DNA of 64,000 nt from positions 33,886-97,885 of the forward strand of contig JAEZJK010000122.1 in NCBI GenBank assembly GCA_023415835.1, given 5' to 3'. The notes under the pieces were generated by a model. It made no database searches. It saw nothing but the letters and a program-made list of their open reading frames with translations, and had not been told where the DNA came from. Positions within the stretch are counted from its first letter, which is position 1. Each line of letters starts with the position of its first letter. Below, piece by piece: positions 60,327-64,000 of the stretch. Both the position numbers and the translations under genes were made by a program. This DNA comes from Bacillota bacterium. GTDB lineage: Bacteria; Bacillota; UBA4882; UBA8346.

Positions 60327-60602
60327 TTAGCCGGCGACAACGCCGTCCGATAATCCAATTCTATTGTTTCCAACTGAAAGTTCTACTGCTTGGGTAAGAA
60401 GGTCAGCATAACTATAAGATATCCTTCGTTCCACTTGCCTTTCTTTAAAACAAACCACGAAAACTTTTGGATAAGTCTGTTCTAAGATACCTTCGACTTC
60501 GAAAATTCTTTTCCGGCCACGATTGGCTTTTATTCGAATCGGTTTCCCTACAAATTCGTCTAAATCTTCACGAATCCGGTCTAAAATCCCAACCTCATCC
60601 AC
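60327..60602 (-). CDS. veg: Veg protein
   Basis: The 91-residue protein matches Veg: VGKPIRIKANRGRKRIFEVEGILE, TYPKVFVVCFK and ERRISYSYADLLTQAVEL. In Bacillus it stimulates biofilm formation and is highly expressed. The GTG at 60602 with AAGGAAGG 8 bases upstream is the likely start; the earlier GTG at 60611 overlaps the site. It lies near ksgA (rsmA), as in Bacillus. Confidence 0.93.
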   Translation of the reverse strand: MDEVGILDRIREDLDEFVGKPIRIKANRGRKRIFEVEGILEQTYPKVFVVCFKERQVERRISYSYADLLTQAVELSVGNNRIGLSDGVVAG

Positions 60603-60720
60603 CTGCTTCACCTTCCTTCAACACTTCAAAACCAAGTATACCATGCTTGTCTATTAATGTCAAGCTAAATATTATAAACGTAACAGTCGCATTTGTCAAT
60701 GCTTTTAGAAAATTTTCCAT

Positions 60721-61191
60721 CTATTTTGTATATTTGTCAGCTACCTTGGAGGCCCCGTAGGAATCAGGCTTAATCCGGGCATCAAAGCCACTGCCATTAA
60801 CCATACCAACAACTTCCCTGATGATATCCTTGGTTTTTCCATGTTCCCCTACGTCTAAATGGATTTCGATGTTTAAGTCCGGCATACCTTGAACCGCAAA
60901 TTTTTCCGCTAGTTTTGCAGCTATATTTAGGCTTTTCGAAGTTTCATAAAAAATTCGCTGCCTCAGGCCAAACTTGATCTCATCCCGTTCCTTGAAATAA
61001 TAAAACCGCCCTCCTTTGCCTTCCCGTAAAATAATTATCGCTGTCACAAAGCAGACATCTTCGCGAAGTTGGGAATCGGTCCCAACAATTAATTTATAGT
61101 TTGATTTGACATCGGTATTGATATATTCGAAAAGGTCATCAAATACTTGGTCAAAACTGAGCTTCCCTTTAGTAGGGCTAATAAATACCAT
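60721..61191 (-). CDS. ykuK: RNase H-like protein YkuK (DUF458)
   Basis: The 156-residue protein has an RNase H-like fold with acidic residues in LIVGTDSQLRED, ERDEIKFGLRQRIFYETSKSL and IEIHLDVGEHG. YkuK-type proteins are spread in Bacillota; the substrate is not known. GAAGG precedes the ATG. It follows rsmA by 11 bases in one operon. Confidence 0.92.
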   Translation of the reverse strand: MVFISPTKGKLSFDQVFDDLFEYINTDVKSNYKLIVGTDSQLREDVCFVTAIIILREGKGGRFYYFKERDEIKFGLRQRIFYETSKSLNIAAKLAEKFAVQGMPDLNIEIHLDVGEHGKTKDIIREVVGMVNGSGFDARIKPDSYGASKVADKYTK

Positions 61192-61202
61192 CTTTTATAC
61201 CT

Positions 61203-62057
61203 TCAAGAACCCAACCCTTCAGTAATAATTTGAAATTCATTTACTGATAAGGTTTCTCCACGACGGTTTGGGTCGATCCCATGCCCTGCCAAAAATACCC
61301 CCAGTTCTTCTTTGGATTGAAAAAAGCCGGTAGATCCTAAAGCATTTAAAATGGTCTTTCTTCGTTGTTGAAATGCAGCTTGGACTACCTTAGACAACCG
61401 AGGATACAGGAATTGCACTTCCGGAGTTTGATAGGGAGTGATTCTGACGATAGCCGAATCAACATCAGGTTCAGGATAAAAAACCGTTCTGGATACGTTC
61501 CCGATCTTTTCAACCTTTCCGTAAAAATTTAACATAACAGTTAAGGCTCCATATTCTTTAGTCCCTGGTGAGGCGGAGATCCTTTGGGCTACTTCTTTTT
61601 GAACCAAAAAAACCATCCGTTCCCACTTGATCCCGGATTCCACCAATTTAAAGATGAGAGGGGTTGTTATGTAATAAGGTAGGTTTGCGACTACTTTCAA
61701 CCCTGATTCGTATCCTTTAACCAATTGATGGAGATCTACCTCCATTATATCCTGTTTAAACAATTTTAGGTTGCCGAAGCTTTTAAATCGCTCTTCTAAA
61801 ATAGAAACCAAGCCGCGGTCATATTCTACCGCCATAACAGTCCGAGCCTGTTCCAACAAGATTTCCGTCAATGCTCCCAACCCCGGTCCGATTTCTAAAA
61901 CCAGATCCCCGGACTTAATAAGGCCTGCTTCAGCTATTTTAGCAAGAATATTACTGTCGATTAAAAAGTTTTGCCCCAAACTTTTACGTGGGGCTAATTT
62001 TCTTTCACTGAGGATCTCCCGGATTATTTTAGGAGATTGTACTTTTCTAGGCTGCAT
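61203..62057 (-). CDS. rsmA: 16S rRNA dimethyladenosine transferase
   Basis: KsgA/RsmA dimethylates two adjacent adenines near the 3' end of 16S rRNA. Motifs are SLGQNFLIDSNILAKI, LVLEIGPGLGALTEILLEQ (SAM site) and NLPYYITTPLIF, and the C-terminal helical domain includes FQQRRKTILNALG. The length of 284 residues is normal. The ribosome site is weak. It lies upstream of ykuK; veg follows in the same direction. Confidence 0.97.
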   Translation of the reverse strand: MQPRKVQSPKIIREILSERKLAPRKSLGQNFLIDSNILAKIAEAGLIKSGDLVLEIGPGLGALTEILLEQARTVMAVEYDRGLVSILEERFKSFGNLKLFKQDIMEVDLHQLVKGYESGLKVVANLPYYITTPLIFKLVESGIKWERMVFLVQKEVAQRISASPGTKEYGALTVMLNFYGKVEKIGNVSRTVFYPEPDVDSAIVRITPYQTPEVQFLYPRLSKVVQAAFQQRRKTILNALGSTGFFQSKEELGVFLAGHGIDPNRRGETLSVNEFQIITEGLGS

Positions 62058-62100
62058 CTTTTTTACACATCCGCGCTTATTATTACCAGGCTATTCATTA

Positions 62101-63033
62101 TTATGAACGGCGCCGATCTTTAAAGTATTGGCTTCCCGGCATTAATTTTGCACACTTGAGAACCTCAAACCCTATCAATTCCGCCTCGAGCCAGTCACTG
62201 ATTACCCCTTCTTCATTACCGACGATCCCGATAGCCAAAGTCATTATTGGCCACTGCTCAACAATCCCCCTACGGTTGGTGACAACTATCCCACCCCGTT
62301 TACGGTCTTCATCATTATAAAAAGCGATTACTTCCTGGTCAAAACGGTTCAAAATATTTTGACTTACTTCTAAAGTAAATCCCGGATTCAAGAGGAGAAC
62401 AAAGTCATCTCCGCCAAGATGAAAAACCTCCGGAATGGTAACCACAGATTTACAGGCTTCTTCTTGAATAATTTTTGCTAAAAACCGAATGATTTGATTG
62501 CCTTGTTCAAGCCCGTATACTTTATTAAACGTCGCAAAACCTTTAATATCGCAAAACAGGAGGTTAAAAAGTTTCCCATCCTTAATACGATAGGTAATCG
62601 CTTCTTGCAGTTGGGGTTGACCCGGAAGTTCAGTTAGAGGGTTAATTTCTTTTAAAACTTTGGACTTAATTATCTGGGCATTAACCCTTCCCAATAAGGT
62701 CTTTGGCGTAAACGGTTTTACAAGTATATCATTGACTTTAATCCCATAATTTTTATATTCCTCTTCATCAAACTGCGCATCAACCATCAAAATAATCGGG
62801 ACATTTTTTAACCCGAGGCGATTTCTCATCTCAGAGCAAACCTGGTATCCGTCAACCTTAAGTAATTTGTAATTTATCACCAATAAGTCAGGAGGATTAT
62901 TGGCGATTTTCTCCAAGGCCTCTTCTCCGTCATAGGCGGAAACTACCCAATAACCGGCGTTGGAAAGCTTGATTACTGCCAATTCGACAATCCTAGTCTC
63001 AGGATCGACAATTAACACCCGTTCTCCTTCCAC
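62101..63033 (-). CDS. REC-GGDEF protein, degenerate receiver and GGDDF
   Basis: N-terminal receiver domain (1-125): RVLIVDPE, switch block LLVINYKLLKVDG and ILVKPFTP. The position of the phosphorylated aspartate is N54, so normal phosphorylation is unlikely. The C-terminal GGDEF domain (about 140-310) has DIKGFATFNKVYG and HLGGDDFVLLL, that is GGDDF instead of GGDEF. It may be a weak cyclase or a c-di-GMP/GTP sensor. Two c-di-GMP riboswitches lie 5-7 kb away. A GGAGGGG lies near the GTG-region start codon ATG at 63033. Confidence 0.85.
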   Translation of the reverse strand: MEGERVLIVDPETRIVELAVIKLSNAGYWVVSAYDGEEALEKIANNPPDLLVINYKLLKVDGYQVCSEMRNRLGLKNVPIILMVDAQFDEEEYKNYGIKVNDILVKPFTPKTLLGRVNAQIIKSKVLKEINPLTELPGQPQLQEAITYRIKDGKLFNLLFCDIKGFATFNKVYGLEQGNQIIRFLAKIIQEEACKSVVTIPEVFHLGGDDFVLLLNPGFTLEVSQNILNRFDQEVIAFYNDEDRKRGGIVVTNRRGIVEQWPIMTLAIGIVGNEEGVISDWLEAELIGFEVLKCAKLMPGSQYFKDRRRS

Positions 63034-63236
63034 AATAACCCCTCCGCTAAATTTAACTCTTTAACCAATTGCATTAACATTATTATTATTAAAGCTTGAT
63101 ATTCCTAAAATTAATAAAACGATTCAGCATTTTACAAATCATTATCGAAATTTGGACGGTAAATATAATTAACTGTGATTATTCGACAACTGCCTTTCTT
63201 TTCCTCTAAAATGGAAAACTTTTAATCTGCATTAAC

Positions 63237-63776
63237 CTATAACCTGTTATTAAGAACGCCTCGTACTTTTTTCAACCATTCTAGTTCTGAGTTTAAAAAT
63301 CCTATCCGGTGTTGGATAATCATCATTGCAAAAACAGCATCTTCTGATAACTTTTCACTTTTCATATTATCCAAATTGAACTGTCCCAGCTCTTCTTCAA
63401 CTTGCTTGATCTGATTATTAAGTAACGCCTTAAGATCAAAACTCCGGTCAGTAATAGTATACACCGCCAAAGCAACATCCATCTTGAAATAGATTTTATC
63501 AACATTAAATTTGTCCTTGGATAGTTCTTCATCCAAAGCTTTTTTGCCGGCTGAAGTAATTTCAAAAACCTTTTTATTAGGGCGGTTGTCCGATTCTACC
63601 ATTTGAGCTTTCACCCAATCCCGATCTTCAAAGTTTTTAAGAAGACGGTAAACATAGGGCATACTCAAATTGATCCAGAGGTTGGCATTGGTTTCTTCTA
63701 GAAAATGAGCTATTTCATAGCCGTAACGCGGACTCTGGCTGATCAGGCTCAGTAAAAAAACCTCACAAGTATTCAT
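63237..63776 (-). CDS. PadR family regulator
   Basis: N-terminal winged helix (VFLLSLISQSPRYGYEIAHFLE, MPYVYRLLKNFEDRDWVKAQ, KKVFEITSAGKKAL) with the C-terminal helical dimerisation part (about 100-179). PadR proteins repress detoxification or transporter genes. GGGAG precedes the ATG. The AT-rich region upstream has palindromic elements and may carry its own operator. No obvious target gene is adjacent. Confidence 0.92.
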   Translation of the reverse strand: MNTCEVFLLSLISQSPRYGYEIAHFLEETNANLWINLSMPYVYRLLKNFEDRDWVKAQMVESDNRPNKKVFEITSAGKKALDEELSKDKFNVDKIYFKMDVALAVYTITDRSFDLKALLNNQIKQVEEELGQFNLDNMKSEKLSEDAVFAMMIIQHRIGFLNSELEWLKKVRGVLNNRL

Positions 63777-63799
63777 CTATTTAACTCCCTAAATATTTA

Positions 63800-63838
63800 A
63801 TTAGTATATTATTATATATGTATAATATAATAATAGTT
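63800..63838. promoter_or_regulatory. AT-rich palindromic region upstream of padR-like gene
   Basis: TATATTATTATATATG and TATAATATAATAATAG face each other as imperfect inverted repeats around ATGTATAA. PadR repressors often bind such ATG..CAT-type palindromes at their own promoter; the assignment is tentative. Confidence 0.35.
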
Positions 63839-63889
63839 TAATATTTGTCAATTATAATATTCTCTTGATATAAAAATATAATGCTCCCA

Positions 63890-64000
63890 TAGGGTGAGAC
63901 ACAAAAAAGAAAAAATAAGTTATAATGTGAACATGAACAAGAGAAATCAATACACAGCAGAATTTAAAACCAAAGTCGTGATAGAGTTGCTTCGTGAAGA
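63890..64000 (+). mobile_element. left end of an IS3-type insertion sequence (partial)
   Basis: A terminal-repeat-like TGAGACAC lies near 63895 and a TATAAT at 63921-63926, followed by the start of a transposase OrfA. The element continues beyond the window, so its size and right end are unknown. Confidence 0.65.
63933..64000 (+). CDS. transposase OrfA, IS3 family (partial)
   Basis: The visible 22 residues read MNKRNQYTAEFKTKVVIELL followed by REE at the window edge. This is the start of the helix-turn-helix domain of IS3-family OrfA proteins, which bind the element's ends and are joined to OrfB by frameshifting. No Shine-Dalgarno is obvious. The rest is outside the window. Confidence 0.8.
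   Translation, partial: MNKRNQYTAEFKTKVVIELLRE

Overview
The window looks like chromosome of an anaerobic, endospore-forming member of the Bacillota (Firmicutes), moderately AT-rich, with strong GGAGG-type ribosome binding sites and an unusually high share of TTG and GTG starts. Sporulation genes support this: yabP, yabQ, a SpoVB-type flippase, a SpoIID/LytB protein, spore photoproduct lyase, veg and DUF421/DUF4363. So do the anaerobe oxygen-defence genes (superoxide reductase, rubrerythrin, bacteriohemerythrin), a K+-dependent-type membrane pyrophosphatase and clostridial-type c-di-GMP riboswitches. A long beta-barrel-like secreted protein next to a pilus-chaperone-like gene hints at a diderm lineage of the phylum; that is inference only.

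Layout. 0-16 kb holds housekeeping and small unknown genes (PHP histidinol phosphatase, alaS, OsmC, a DapB-like protein without the DapB catalytic residues, PspC, a twin P-loop ATPase, hemerythrin, nth, a CheC-like protein, yqeY, ferredoxin) and two tRNA genes. 16-21 kb holds an ABC exporter whose two permeases each carry an extracytoplasmic beta-propeller, then nikR beside the stump of an ABC ATPase gene. 22-27 kb is a rearranged spore-cortex locus (spoVB-like, mazG, spoIID-like, yabP, SLT, yabQ). 27-36 kb has hppA, a peptidase, a TPR protein and the oxidative stress genes. 36-40 kb has a secreted M16 protease pair with a Ca-loop-rich protein. 40-45 kb has DUF421/DUF4363, larA and uxaE. 45-50 kb has an HD protein, a probable structured RNA, a glycolipid glycosyltransferase and a DUF4015 glycosidase-like protein.

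The most striking part is 50.6-57.1 kb, a surface-structure locus. It encodes a pilin-like protein and a periplasmic pilus-chaperone-like protein, two small secreted proteins with a shared W-S-x-D motif, and a 975-residue protein built as Ig-like domains, an amphipathic beta-rich region and two prealbumin-like domains, which resembles an usher. The pilin/chaperone operon lies behind a class II c-di-GMP riboswitch whose 3' strand overlaps an intrinsic terminator. One small secreted gene lies behind a class I c-di-GMP riboswitch. Both riboswitches have good sigma-A promoters. A REC-GGDEF protein is 5 kb away. I read this as a c-di-GMP-controlled chaperone/usher-like fimbrial or adhesin system in a spore former.

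57-64 kb returns to core genes (TolB-like propeller, murB, splB, veg, ykuK, rsmA, REC-GGDEF, PadR) and ends inside the left end of an IS3-type insertion sequence.
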